A stretch of 64,000 nucleotides of DNA from contig NC_034016.1 in assembly GCF_000346465.2 (NCBI RefSeq), positions 5,035,606-5,099,605 of the forward strand. The letters are read 5' to 3'. A program made the translations under genes and the position numbers. The notes beneath the pieces were generated by a model. It did no database searches. It had not been told where the DNA came from and saw only the letters and a list, made by a program, of their open reading frames with translations. Source of the DNA: Prunus persica (Eukaryota; Streptophyta; Magnoliopsida; Rosales; Rosaceae). Below, one piece after another: positions 22,247-33,164 of the stretch (the stretch's first letter is position 1; every line of letters starts with the position of its first letter).

Positions 22247-25200
22247 TTAAGAGTTGGAACAAGGAGGCATATAAGCAGGTGGTCCACGAATCGTGCTTTC
22301 ACTGGTATTTCCATTCCTCACAATGAGCACAGTGTCCATTCCCCAGCTGGCATGCCTTTCCAAGTGACAGTGCATAAACCATACTCCTGAAAATCATTAT
22401 CAAATAATTCATTTCATTAGGCTTTAAGGTTGCTCCTTAATTAATTTAATGTGCATTTGATATTAAGAGACTTACCAGGATTATCAGCTACAAATCTGAT
22501 GGCTGCCCATCCATTCTTTGGAACTCCAATGGTGTTTACTTCTGGTGGATCAACCAAATTGTAGGTCGTAGGCGACGTCGTACTGTTGAAATTCCCAGAA
22601 CCAGTTCCAACCAAATAGAAGCTGAAACCATGGAGATGCATTGGATGGTTCTCAGGTGCAATGATGCTGGTCCCTTGGAAGACTATCTCAACTCCTTCAC
22701 CATAGTTGATCATCCTCACCCTTGTCAAAAAGCTTGGATATAGTGTGTTGTTTGCAACGTCTCCCGTGAAGTTATAAAAATAAGGTGGTATGTCTGGGAA
22801 ATTAGTTGCGTACACTCCATTGGTATTTCCCCTGCACATAGGCAATAAGTTGGGAAACCTTATATTTATACATAGAAACTTCATGAACTATAATACTATA
22901 ATTTTATAGCATGTACTGTTTGATGCAAAAAACATGCAAATATGCATATGCTAATAGATGGAGTCTCAACATAATTTGTGGACGAAAAACATGATAGGTA
23001 CCCATAATATGCTTGCAGTATACTAGTAGATGGAGTCTGAAAACTGATGTTGTTTAAGCTTGCAGCAAGCGCATTTCCATCTGGCCCAGCACAAGAAGAA
23101 TTTGCACAAATCCTTTCATTTATTGAAACAGCGATGTACATCGACGTTGAGATGTTTAAGGGGACACTAATAGGGTGGTCTTCGCTTGCCAAGGCCCTCA
23201 CTTGCTTAGTGAAGTTTTCAGCAGCTGTGTCGTCATCGTGATCTGGAAGAGTCGGGAAGGGAGTGGTTGAGGGGGTGCTGTAGTTGCCGTTGTATTCAAG
23301 AATTGCAGTGGTGGTGCCGTTGTGGAATGTAACATTCCCGTCAACAAAAGAAGTAGCAGCGACGTAATAGTGGCTGGGAGGCTGGTTTGCAGTGACTAAA
23401 ATATCCATGGTTTGGCCTGGAGTTATCATGATGTAAGGGGTGGTTATAGGTTTTATGTATGCAGCATCTTGAGCTACCACTGTCAGGTTGTGGTTGGCGA
23501 TGGCCAAAAACTTTTCTTCGTTCATCACCGCGTTGATTAAACGGAGAAGATAGGTCTTGCCAAAATCAACCAACCAACGATATGTTGTTTCTGCACCATT
23601 AAACACATGAATAAATCAACCACTATATTAAGAGTAAAGTAAATGTTTGTATATTTTAAGCGATATTTTCCTCTATTACTTATTGGTTTTGGATAAAATA
23701 ATCATGTCTTATTGTAAAATAATTGTAGTTGATATGGACTTCAATGAGAATAAAAAATAAATAAAAAACCACCGATGCATGACTGGATTATTTGGTTTAT
23801 TGGCATTCAGTCTTTATATTGTAAGAGGAAATTATGAGGTCAAATCTCAATGGACGACAACTACCAAATAAAATAGCATGTAATTATGATTTTTTATGAA
23901 GAAGCAGAATAGTGATTTTCAATCATTTTCTTGAAGTTTTAACTATTTATTTTTTTAATCATTAAGGAGTTGGGATTCAAATTTGATACTCAATCAAGAG
24001 CTAATTTTAAATTGATTACTACGTTTTCCTAACTAATCACCACAAGTCAGAAAAGCTATATCCTTTGCATGTTATATTAAATTCCATAGATACCTAGAAG
24101 TCTTCTTCATTTACGCGGGATGTTACCATCAACCTTCATGTCAACCTAGTTAGAAATTCACCCATTGCTTTCTCACTTATATGTATAAATAACAATAAAA
24201 TATAATTAATGGGATTAGATTATTAAAGTAGATTAGATTTGAAGCTTCGATTATAATTACCGTTAGAGCAACTATACAAATGTCCGGGCTGTCCATTAAT
24301 TGTGAAGGCATCTGAAATGTTTGGTTCGCCACCTGTTGCAAGGGCATCTTCAATTATTTCCATCACATCTCCCTTGAACCAGGATCCTGCAGCAACCAGA
24401 TCAAAAAGGAATATAATTATTAAGATCCAATGGTGCAGCAGTACCATGTAAAAATTTTGTGTTTTTACTTCAAACTTTATTCAATGGAAGGAGTAGTCCA
24501 ACTCCTTATAAGTTTTTGCAAGTTTTTCTAATTTTTCAATGCGGGATATTTTCATCTTCACATTCTGACATGCAAACCTAATACGTCGATAATATATATT
24601 GGGTGACATGGAGCACATGTGGTCTTTAGGCTCTCACCTGTGGGGAAACCAAGCTATGATACCATGAAGGAAGTTGAGATTTCACCCTAAAACCAATTAG
24701 CAATGGGTGGAGTAGCCCAACTCGTTATAAGCCCTTACAATATTTTCTAACTAATTTTCAATGTCAGACATTTTCACGTTCACGTTCTCATTGTTATGAC
24801 ATGGCCCGCAGTCATTATAAATAGTTCTTTATTTGTTTGGTCAAAGTTTAGAAGAGGATGGGTGGGCGAATGTGCTATTGAAGTTCGAGCATGCGACCAC
24901 TGATTTGCAGGCAAATTATCTTACCATTGATCTATGGATTCGTTGGCCAGCCCTTGTAACATACTGTGAAATAACCAAAACATATAAATCTTGATATAAA
25001 AAAGTACCTAGAATTAGTGTTTCTTGTGCATCTGGCGTTGCAAATGGATAAGTGGTGTTGGCAGATGGTAGAATAATGATGGCACCGTAGACAGTGGCGC
25101 GTGACCAATCACTATGAGCATGCCACCATAAAGTTCCTTCCTCAGTCGAGAAGATAATCTCGTATGTAAAGTTTGTTCCTGCTGGAATAGGGCACTGAGT

Positions 25201-26318
25201 TATGTTCTCAGGTCCATCTGACCATGGATTTCTTGGTTGCTTCACTCCATGCCTGTAAATATTACACAAAATAAAAGCGTTTGTCTTTTCTTTTCATGGT
25301 TTTACATTATGAAGCAATAAAAACAAAATGGAAGGTTTTATTTTTGTGTTTATTAAAGAAAAGATTAAAGCCAGAGGAAAGTTCCATTCAGGATGCACAA
25401 GAATAGATACAACATGGAGCTTCCTCTCGCCTTGTTTTTTTTTTTTTTTTTTTTTTTTTTCTAGATGTCATTCACAAACTTTCACGCCATGCACTCAAAA
25501 TTTACTATTTTATTCACTCTCTCTCCTAAAGATATGAATATTCCAAGTGGAGACTTTGTCTCAATCCATACATCCAAACGCACCTAGCCTAGCCATCAAC
25601 TATCCATAATTTTTCACCAAAGCTTATATTCTTTTTTCCTTCTTTTTTGGCCAGTATCTTCCAAAGCTTATTTTCAAACTGGTCAATGTCAGAAATTGAA
25701 TAAAAAATGAAAAATCCGTCACCGCTAACCTCGACGGGTTGTATCCCAATTCCTCAACAGTTTTTATTGGTCATCTATTAGCTTTTCTCTAGTAGTGAGC
25801 CACAAAAAAAATAAAAAAATAAAAAAACCATTCTGATCTAGAGCTAGGCTAATGGGGCTGTTAGCTAGGTTGTTACCAATGAATTGTGAGACCGTACAAT
25901 CCTTGGTTGTGGACGTTGACAAAAGCAGTATCTCCTTTCTGAACAGTGATGGTCGGCCCCGGCAAACTGCCATTCACTGTTAGGATGCTCTTTGTGCTGC
26001 AAAGCCTTGTAAAATTTGTTTCTTTTAGCTGCAAAATTTCACAAAACGAACACCAACATTTTATTACACAATTCTACTGAAATACTCATAAAAAATCTAA
26101 GCACATTATTCACTAAAAAAACAAAAAGAAATGAACGATTCGAGCCGAAGAAACCGATGGTGATGAGCATGCAAGGGCTATCAAAATGGTATTAGTGTAA
26201 TGTAGCAAGCACTTACAACAAAATCATAAAAATGGGTAGCGCCATCAGCCTTGCAAATCCCACCCAGGAACATAAACCCTAGAAAAGCTAAGACCCAACT
26301 CATTTTGTTAAACTCCAT
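22247..26318 (-). CDS. Laccase 2 (multicopper oxidase), seven exons, intact
   Basis: Exons on the minus strand are 26217-26318, 25877-26028, 25008-25252, 24261-24386, 23002-23590, 22476-22831 and 22247-22386. Each has the same length as its lac1 counterpart. They join to 1710 nt without a break (569 residues). It shares with lac1 the signal peptide, [19 protein letters not shown] and [12 protein letters not shown], with methionine as the axial type-1 copper residue. Differences from lac1 are scattered substitutions. One is Asp versus Tyr near the end of exon 3 (ATPDAQ here, ATPYAQ in lac1). Probable role: secreted oxidation of phenolics, as for lac1. Because its upstream DNA differs beyond about -135, its expression may differ. 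Confidence 0.94.
24873..24942 (-). repeat. tRNA-derived SINE-like remnant, intron 3 of lac2
   Basis: Minus-strand box-A-like TAGATCAATGGTAAGA (24919-24934) and box-B-like GCTCGAACTTC (24880-24890). It is the duplicate of the remnant in lac1 intron 3. Confidence 0.5.
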
Positions 26319-26408
26319 TTCCAGGTCTTTGCCAGAAAATATTGATTTCCCTATAGCTATGTGGCTGTGTCCTTGAGGTGTTGTGCGGTTTTGGTCTCAG
26401 CTCAAGAG

Positions 26409-26417
26409 CTATTTATA
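26409..26417 (-). promoter_or_regulatory. TATA box of lac2
   Basis: The minus strand reads TATAAATAG about 90 bases upstream of the start codon, conserved with lac1 and lac3. Confidence 0.7.
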
Positions 26418-26434
26418 GAACATGAGAATGTCTT

Positions 26435-28633
26435 AACAGCGATTTCCTTCCATATGAATAAAGATTTCAATTCGTACCTAACTACAAAAAAGTTGTTAAA
26501 AATTGGTCAAAAAGAAAAAGAGACATATGAAAACGAAGCATGTGTAGTGTAGATATCTCTAGGTTTTGGTTTTCCACTGCACTATGCCGCGTTGGTGACA
26601 ATTTCAGATAATAGTTCAAGCATTCGACGAATAAAAGGGCAGATATTGTATTTAATCATTCTTTAATGTATGACATACCAGCAAGAATAATAATTAGGCT
26701 GGCAAATATCAAACACGAATAACTAAATTTTAACAATGCTTGACCGATTAGTTTTTCTCTATTTGGATCTATTTCACTTTTGTTCTAAGACTGTCGCTTC
26801 ATTGAAAACTCATCCAAAACCTAAAAAATTGACACTTCAATTTATTTATTTTAAAACAGAAAAACTTTAAGAAAATAGAATTATACACTCCGTGTGCTCC
26901 TCCCCAAAACCACTAATCCTTCTTCCTCCCATAGCTTTTGAAGTTTTGGAACCCAAATGATAGTATCAACAAGGGGCGTGGTATCTCAATCACCAAGAAA
27001 TTACCGCATGAATATATTCATCCTTAAAACAATGAAACAAAGTTTGAGTTCTTACATATTATTTTTTAGGAGAGCATTTTTGAGCACCGCACCACTTTAA
27101 TCCAAGGTGTATGCTCACCGTCCTTTTGAACACTTGACACGTGTCTATATGCATAACCATGATTCCATAAATACAAAGTAAAAAAGTTAACTATAGTTAT
27201 GTCTATCCACGCATGTCATGTACTAAGAAGAGTGGTGATGATATATACATCTTTGATTAAAGTAATGAGCAAAAATATACGCGTCAAGTTTATCCGAGAC
27301 CCCCTTCCTTGGGTTTCATTGTCGTTTGACTAATAAAGTTTCCCTTTCCGGTGGGGTTCTCTAGAAGAATATTTATTTTGCCGGTGATCTTGCCGGTGGG
27401 GTTCTCTAGAAGAATATTTATCTACGTACTGATAGAACCTACCCATTTTGGGTTACATCATGCCTACTAGCACTACTCATTAGGTAGCAACGTCTTCCCT
27501 TACCTATCCCGGCCAAAGGTTTTACCATTTTTGCACATGCATTTCAATACATCTTCCCTACTCATTAGGTAGCAACATCAACAGATCGTACCAGTGTCCG
27601 TACAATTCAATACATCTTCCCTACTCATTTGAGCCGCGAGTCCGCCCATCTCTATTTATTGTAATTAAAATACAAACATTTTGAACGACTACACAGTCCG
27701 GTGAACTCAAAACAATGGAATTAGTCAACACGCGGTTCAAATTCCTTGATTGCTTGACTCCTATATTGCTTTCAACTTAAAGGCTGTAGCAGCAGCCACC
27801 GCTTGGGCAATTATTGGCCCAATTGCAATATTCTGGGGGTCAGCCAATGGAGTGCGTTCTTTTTAATTTTTCTCAACTTTGACTGTACGAAAGGAAAGTA
27901 TCTTCATCAAACAAAATATAAATCGTGCATTATAAGAGCGTCCTGAATAAAATTAGGAGCATCTAGAAAGTGGGTTAAATTCTTTTTCTCCTCTTATATG
28001 CATTCGGATTCAATTCATGTAGCAGACAATCTTGAGGCAACCTAATATATTACTCATCCATCCCCTTTGTAGCGAACATAGCAAGTTGAAGAGCATTTCA
28101 GTTGCCACGAAGACGAACATGTTCGGGAAGATAATCCGTAACCTTAATTAGTGCAGCTAATTAGTAACCTGCTTTCAATTTGACTCTGACTCTGGGACTC
28201 ACTCACCGTGTTCTATATAAAAATCCAAATTTGATTTAATTTTCAAACCTGCCCTTGACAAGGAAGCGTTTGAGCTATTGAGATACAATCACAAGGAAGC
28301 GTGTGGCTTTTTAAGGCTTGACAAACCGCAAATTGTTAGCTGTGGCTTTGTTGAAGCCAGAGGTTTAATTTGTCATCCAAGTACTAATTGCCTTAATAAC
28401 TGATTTTGATGTGAGATTTCTTCACCTACCTCTGGGTTCTGATTAAAACATGTGCGCCCGGCCTTTTATTCCAAGGCCTTACAATTTAGCGCAGCGTCGA
28501 TATCTCACTAATTAGCATACTAATATTGACCAGTCACTTATTGGATGCAAAATAATATTTGATCAACAAATTATTTATTTATTTTACAATGTGATATTCT
28601 AATTCAGGGATTCCAAGCTTCTGCATTTAGAGT
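26435..28633. other. lac2 upstream spacer, no gene seen
   Basis: No gene. It includes a 45-bp-offset direct repeat (27348 and 27393, word CCGGTGGGGTTCTCTAGAAG) and scattered repeats of CTACTCATTAGGTAGCAAC (about 27473 and 27557). The stretch around 28200-28440 has patches related to 38520-38700 upstream of lac3, notably CACAAGGAAGCGTGTGG. Confidence 0.5.
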
Positions 28634-29420
28634 CACTACTACAAAAAGGGAAAAAGACGATCAGAAAACAACGACGGTATAAATAAATACCATCGTTGTG
28701 ACGGTAACAGAAAACTGATGTGGATAAGTAACTGAAACACCTAAAAAATCGAGATCCACTTGGGTATTTATAAAACACGACGCACCGAACTTAAAAAGCA
28801 TCATCTTATTAAACATGTTTCTCAAGACGTAAATTCTTAACCCCAAAAACAATGACAACAGGCATGAAGCTACCGACATAGAAAGTAAAGACGACGTTTT
28901 ACAAAAACTGCCACCGTGTTAACTGCTAGTTAAACACGACCAACTATTCTTAATTAGCATCGTATAATTTTAATGGACTCCACATCGGTAGATTCATAAG
29001 CAGTGCTGTATTAAAGTCATATACCACGATGGTAAAAATAAATTTATCGACGTATTAATGTCATGTACTATGACGGTATTTACTGCATTACTGTCGTATA
29101 GAGTAAAAGCAAACCATGGCACTAGTAGTGTAGATAACGACGTCTGAATATAAAAATATCCATGTCGTATTTTTAATATTTCAAGACGTATTAAGTTAGT
29201 ATATTATGACGGTCTGTATAAATAAATGGTCGTGGTAAATGTCATTTACCACTTCGTTATTTAGAATATAGTGTTGGGTTGTTTGTACGTAACACATCGG
29301 TTTCTTCACTTATAGTGTCGTATAATATTATTTTTTCACTTTGTTAATTTAAAAATACTGTCGTCTCTATGTCCTTTAGACGATTGTCCTTCTCTGATTA
29401 CAGTCGTCTGAAATTTGTAT
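28634..29420. mobile_element. CACTA-like non-autonomous sequence with ACGACGG repeats
   Basis: It begins CACTACTACAAAAAGGG and is filled with short direct and inverted repeats around ACGACGGTAT / ATACCATCGT. A possible right end, CTAGTAGTG, is at 29122-29130, but the flanks (AGT and TAG) are not a target duplication and similar repeats continue to about 29420. Coding capacity is absent. Identity as CACTA-derived is probable; the boundaries are not. Confidence 0.5.
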
Positions 29421-29842
29421 TGCTTTTTAAGATTTATTTTCTAGATTTTGGTAGCCTACTACGGTAGATCAATAAAATGACAAGTATGAAGTAAAAAAAT
29501 GACAATTTCTATAGAAGATTGTCGTATGCGATATAATTTTAGGCTTATTTACTAAATGAAATCGTCAGAGAAATGCAAATGAGATCCCAAGAGATATGAA
29601 ATCTTACCAGTGGAAGCTATGTTCCTCATCACAATCGAACCACCAATAGGAGAAAGACAATATTTTGAAAGTTAATGATGTGTGTGTCATCAATATTTTG
29701 GACCTTCAGAGAGTTGAGAGACACATACACACACATCAACTTCCAAATTATTGCCTCCCACCCAAATCATATGTCCCATATCCACCTTAGGATTAACCCA
29801 AAAAAAAAAAAAACCAACACAAACAAATTGCTTAAAACTTAC
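29421..29842. other. Spacer ending in an A-rich repeat copy
   Basis: No gene. From about 29765 it carries the first copy of a local repeat (CATATGTCCCATATCCACCTT..., then an A run) whose second copy is at about 31385-31500. This first copy is interrupted by the solo LTR that follows. Confidence 0.5.
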
Positions 29843-31329
29843 TGCTGTGTCAGATTTAGTTGCGCCAAAATTGATTCAGCTGCACCTTAACTTGTGATAG
29901 ATTGATTCAACGAGGTCGATCTCATGAGGATTGATGATAGATTGATTCAATTCGATTCCCTGTACAGAATATAAATGAGGTGTTTTGATTAGGTAAGGAA
30001 AACAGAAACTAAACTTAAACAACGAAAGTAAACACGTAAATAAAAGAAAGACAAAAATAACTAACTCAAGTAAATAAGTTAACAAGTTCAATTCAGATTC
30101 ACAGATTGATTCTAGCTACAGTATGATTAAGCCATGGTGTCTGGTCCTAACCTTGTACTTAATTCCCTAATTAGATCCTTTGTTGCCGAACCTAAATTAA
30201 GCATTAGAAATCCATTAAGCATATAAGAATGTTTTAAACAACCAAGCATGTATCTAATTCCTGTCGTCGAATGTCCATATATACTTTCCATATTTCATAG
30301 TTCAATTCAAATTAAGGCATATGGTATCTACTTTTAATTCCAACCAAGATAGCTAACATATAAGTTTTAATGATGATCAATCATTCAAACAAGCATATTA
30401 ACTTATAAACATAATAAATAAGAACAAGAACCGTAATTGAAACTTGGAAACTAATCAAACTTAAAAACTTAAAAAGAAGAAATTACATGATAATGAAAAA
30501 GAAAGTACAACTAAGAAAAACATAAAGGAAAAATTTAGTAAAAGGGTTTTGTTACAACAATTGAGAACTTGAAAGAAAAACTAAGAGATTTGAGGGATAG
30601 AAGGGAGAGGAGCTCTAGAGAGATGTTTGAGAGCTCCCCTCTTCCCTCCCTCCCCCCCCTCCCCCCCCCCTGGTGTGTGTTTGTAAGCTTGGAAAACTTC
30701 ACTATTTATAGGCATAAGGGAAGTAAAAATTTGATTGAGTATTGCCTTTACCTACAACACCCACTTCACCAACTTTACCTAACTTCCCTACTAAAAACAA
30801 TTAGCTCAAGCATGACAATGCATTGCAGTCTGCTTGTAGGCTCGTTTTGGGCTTATTCCTCCATTGATAAAATTCTAGGAAAATATTGGTTTTGAAGTTC
30901 TTTGTCTTATCTTTCCAATATAGCCCAGCTCAAGGAAAAATGGTAAAGGCCTTCAAATATCATTTTTTGCAAAATAACGAAGATGCTGCCGAATTTCACC
31001 TTAAACTGCCAAAACTTGCATAACTTCCTCTAAAAGACTCGGAATCATGAACCGTAAAATGGTCCAGAAACTATACTTCCACATCTTTCCAATGATATAT
31101 GGCTCATTAGTTGGTTTTCCATAACAAGAATAGTCCAATCCGTGAAGTTGACTGATCTGCAGACACAATTTTGAGCTAACTTGACTCCAAAAAATTGCAT
31201 TAAATGAGTTATAAAGCTTAATACACTGAAACAAACATAAAAGAGATGAAAAGTACAAGTTTAACTAAAAAATATAATAAAATCATAAGCTAAAAGGGTA
31301 CAAAATTATATACAATTATACACTGATCA
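29843..31329. mobile_element. Solo LTR, 1.49 kb, probably Ty3/gypsy type
   Basis: The block begins TGCTGTGTCAG, ends ACACTGATCA, and is flanked by the 5-bp direct repeat CTTAC (29838-29842 and 31330-31334). TG...CA termini plus a 5-bp duplication define an LTR insertion. A nearby uninterrupted copy of the target repeat, reading CTCAAAACTTGCTTTAAAC (about 31451-31469), shows the empty site. There is no internal domain or coding sequence. A TATA-like CTATTTATAGG lies at about 30703, and patches resemble the LTR-like sequence at 55.3-55.6 kb. Confidence 0.78.
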
Positions 31330-31334
31330 CTTAC

Positions 31335-31928
31335 TTTAAATGTGGCTTGTCTCAATTAGACCCCAAATGCATGACACTAATAAGGATATCATATGTCCCA
31401 TCCCATATCCACCTTCGGATTATTAAAAAAAAAAAAAATGCAAAGCAAGTGCTCAAAACTTGCTTTAAACATGGCTTGTCTCAATTGGACCCCAAATGCA
31501 TGCCACCTGACCAAGAAAACAATTTTTTTTTTTTTCTTAAAGTAACCTAGAATAGTACTTGGATTTGCTTTGCACAAAGAAAAAACAACAAAAAAGTTCT
31601 AACATGGCATTTAATTGGTGCCTGAGTGCCTCATTACTTGACCGCGTGGGTGTTGTCGTCCTTCCCTTCTATATCTCCCAACGACCAAGAGAAGCATCTC
31701 TTCAAAATAATAGCCTTCATCTCTTGCAGAACAAAACAGCAATTTCCCTTGGAGACTATATCCATTAGAGAAGAAACAAAATGGAACGAATAACCATTTC
31801 TCTTGGGTCCTTCCTTTTGCAATACCACCACCATTGTGGGTATGCCGCAAATCTCTATTTGTTTTTCTCTTGCGTACGTAATATATTTGATTTGCTTATT
31901 ATTGTATATGTTTACTACAGATCTATAA
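31335..31928. other. Spacer with local direct repeats, no gene seen
   Basis: Two copies of GGCTTGTCTCAATT.GACCCC (about 31343 and 31470) and A/T runs. A minus-strand frame at 31611-31850 shows no recognisable domain and is not called. Confidence 0.45.
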
Positions 31929-32153
31929 ATGACAAACGAAGTGGATTTGAACCCTCAAGTTAACAATCAGGTCCCTGAGAAGACTACCATTCAAGTCAAT
32001 CAAAAGAAGCAAAGAAGGACCAAGAAGTCTGGCTTAGCTGGAAACCATAGAAAATCTGAGGTATGGAATTATTTTAAGAAAGTTTTAGATGAGAAAACGG
32101 GAAAATACAAAGTTATTGCAGTTGTAAGCCAAGAAGGCCTGTCACGCGAATGA
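31929..32153 (+). pseudogene. BED-finger-like fragment, possible hAT transposase N-terminus
   Basis: A 74-residue frame has a basic stretch (QKKQRRTKKSG) followed by KSEVWNYFKKVLDEKTGKY, which resembles the start of a BED zinc finger (S-x-VW-x-x-F pattern) as found at the N-terminus of plant hAT transposases. The cysteines and histidines of the finger are missing because the frame diverges and stops. No transposase body follows. Resemblance is from pattern memory only. Confidence 0.35.
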
Positions 32154-32874
32154 GTGGTGTTGACAAATCTTGTTTGGTTTTGTTTGATTAAGTATGTAGA
32201 TTTTTTATGTAAAGGAAAATCACTGCAGTTGTAACTTCAAGTTTTCTTATGGATGTTATCTATGTTAATTGTTGTGGTTTGTATTTTAATTTTCAATTTT
32301 GGACAAGAGCAAATCTTGAACTTTTGACTTTTATGTCATTTGAATGTAAACATTGTTCAGATTTTGTTTGGGGTTAGCTTAATCATGATTAACAAGGAAA
32401 TTAAAATAAAGTGATATTCAAAAATTAGCGTCCTTATTCCGAAAATAGTAATTTTTGAAAATTTTCGAAATTTCTGAAATACAGAAAATTCCGTATCGGA
32501 ATAGAGTTCATATATTTTGAATTTTGAAAATCGGCATCGGAACTGAAAATCAATTTCGAAAAATTTCAAATCGAAATTCAAGCCACCTATTTCCGATCTG
32601 TTCTGGCCAAATTACACCCCTACTATGATTGATCGTGGTGTTGGTGAGGCATATCTTACGCTTGCTTTGAAATCGAGATAGGTAATATATTGAAAAGGAT
32701 CTTTTATGTAGTTGAGTCACTCAAAAAAAGAAGCCCCCAATAATTTATTCACTCAAAAAGGATAATTAAACATTAATGAAACTTGGATGATACAATTATT
32801 CTTAATAAAATCAAAGTTTCAGTATAAATATTTAAACTGAGATCCATGAAGGAGAAAGTAAATTTCAATATTTA
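32154..32874. other. Spacer downstream of lac3, no gene seen
   Basis: AT-rich, with no frame of substance. It would include the 3' untranslated region of lac3 near its right end. Confidence 0.4.
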
Positions 32875-33124
32875 TTAAGTACAAGGAGGCATATAAGCAG
32901 GTGCTGGGCGCATGCTGGTTTCAGTGGTGTTTCCATTTGTCACAATGAGTACAGTGGCCATGCCCCAACTGGCGTGCCTTTCCAAATGACAGTGCATAAA
33001 CCATACTCCTGAAAATAATAATCAAATAATTCATTTAAATAGTTAGTTAACCTAGCTCCATGGTTGCTCTATCTTAATTAATTTGCCTAATTATATACAT
33101 CGTACATGTGGCATGTGAGATGTA

Positions 33125-33164
<40 letters not shown>

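Larger units (their letters stand above)
22014..26434. repeat. Segmental duplication, copy 2 (holds lac2)
   Basis: Collinear with 58-4993 over exons, introns and about 135 bases of promoter. Beyond 26434 the sequence is unrelated to that upstream of lac1. This copy lacks the 354-bp MITE and the long CT run of copy 1. Confidence 0.9.

Noticed and set aside
31611..31850. Minus-strand proteins of 79 and 66 residues
   Set aside because: Two overlapping frames, no domain, no splice or promoter support.
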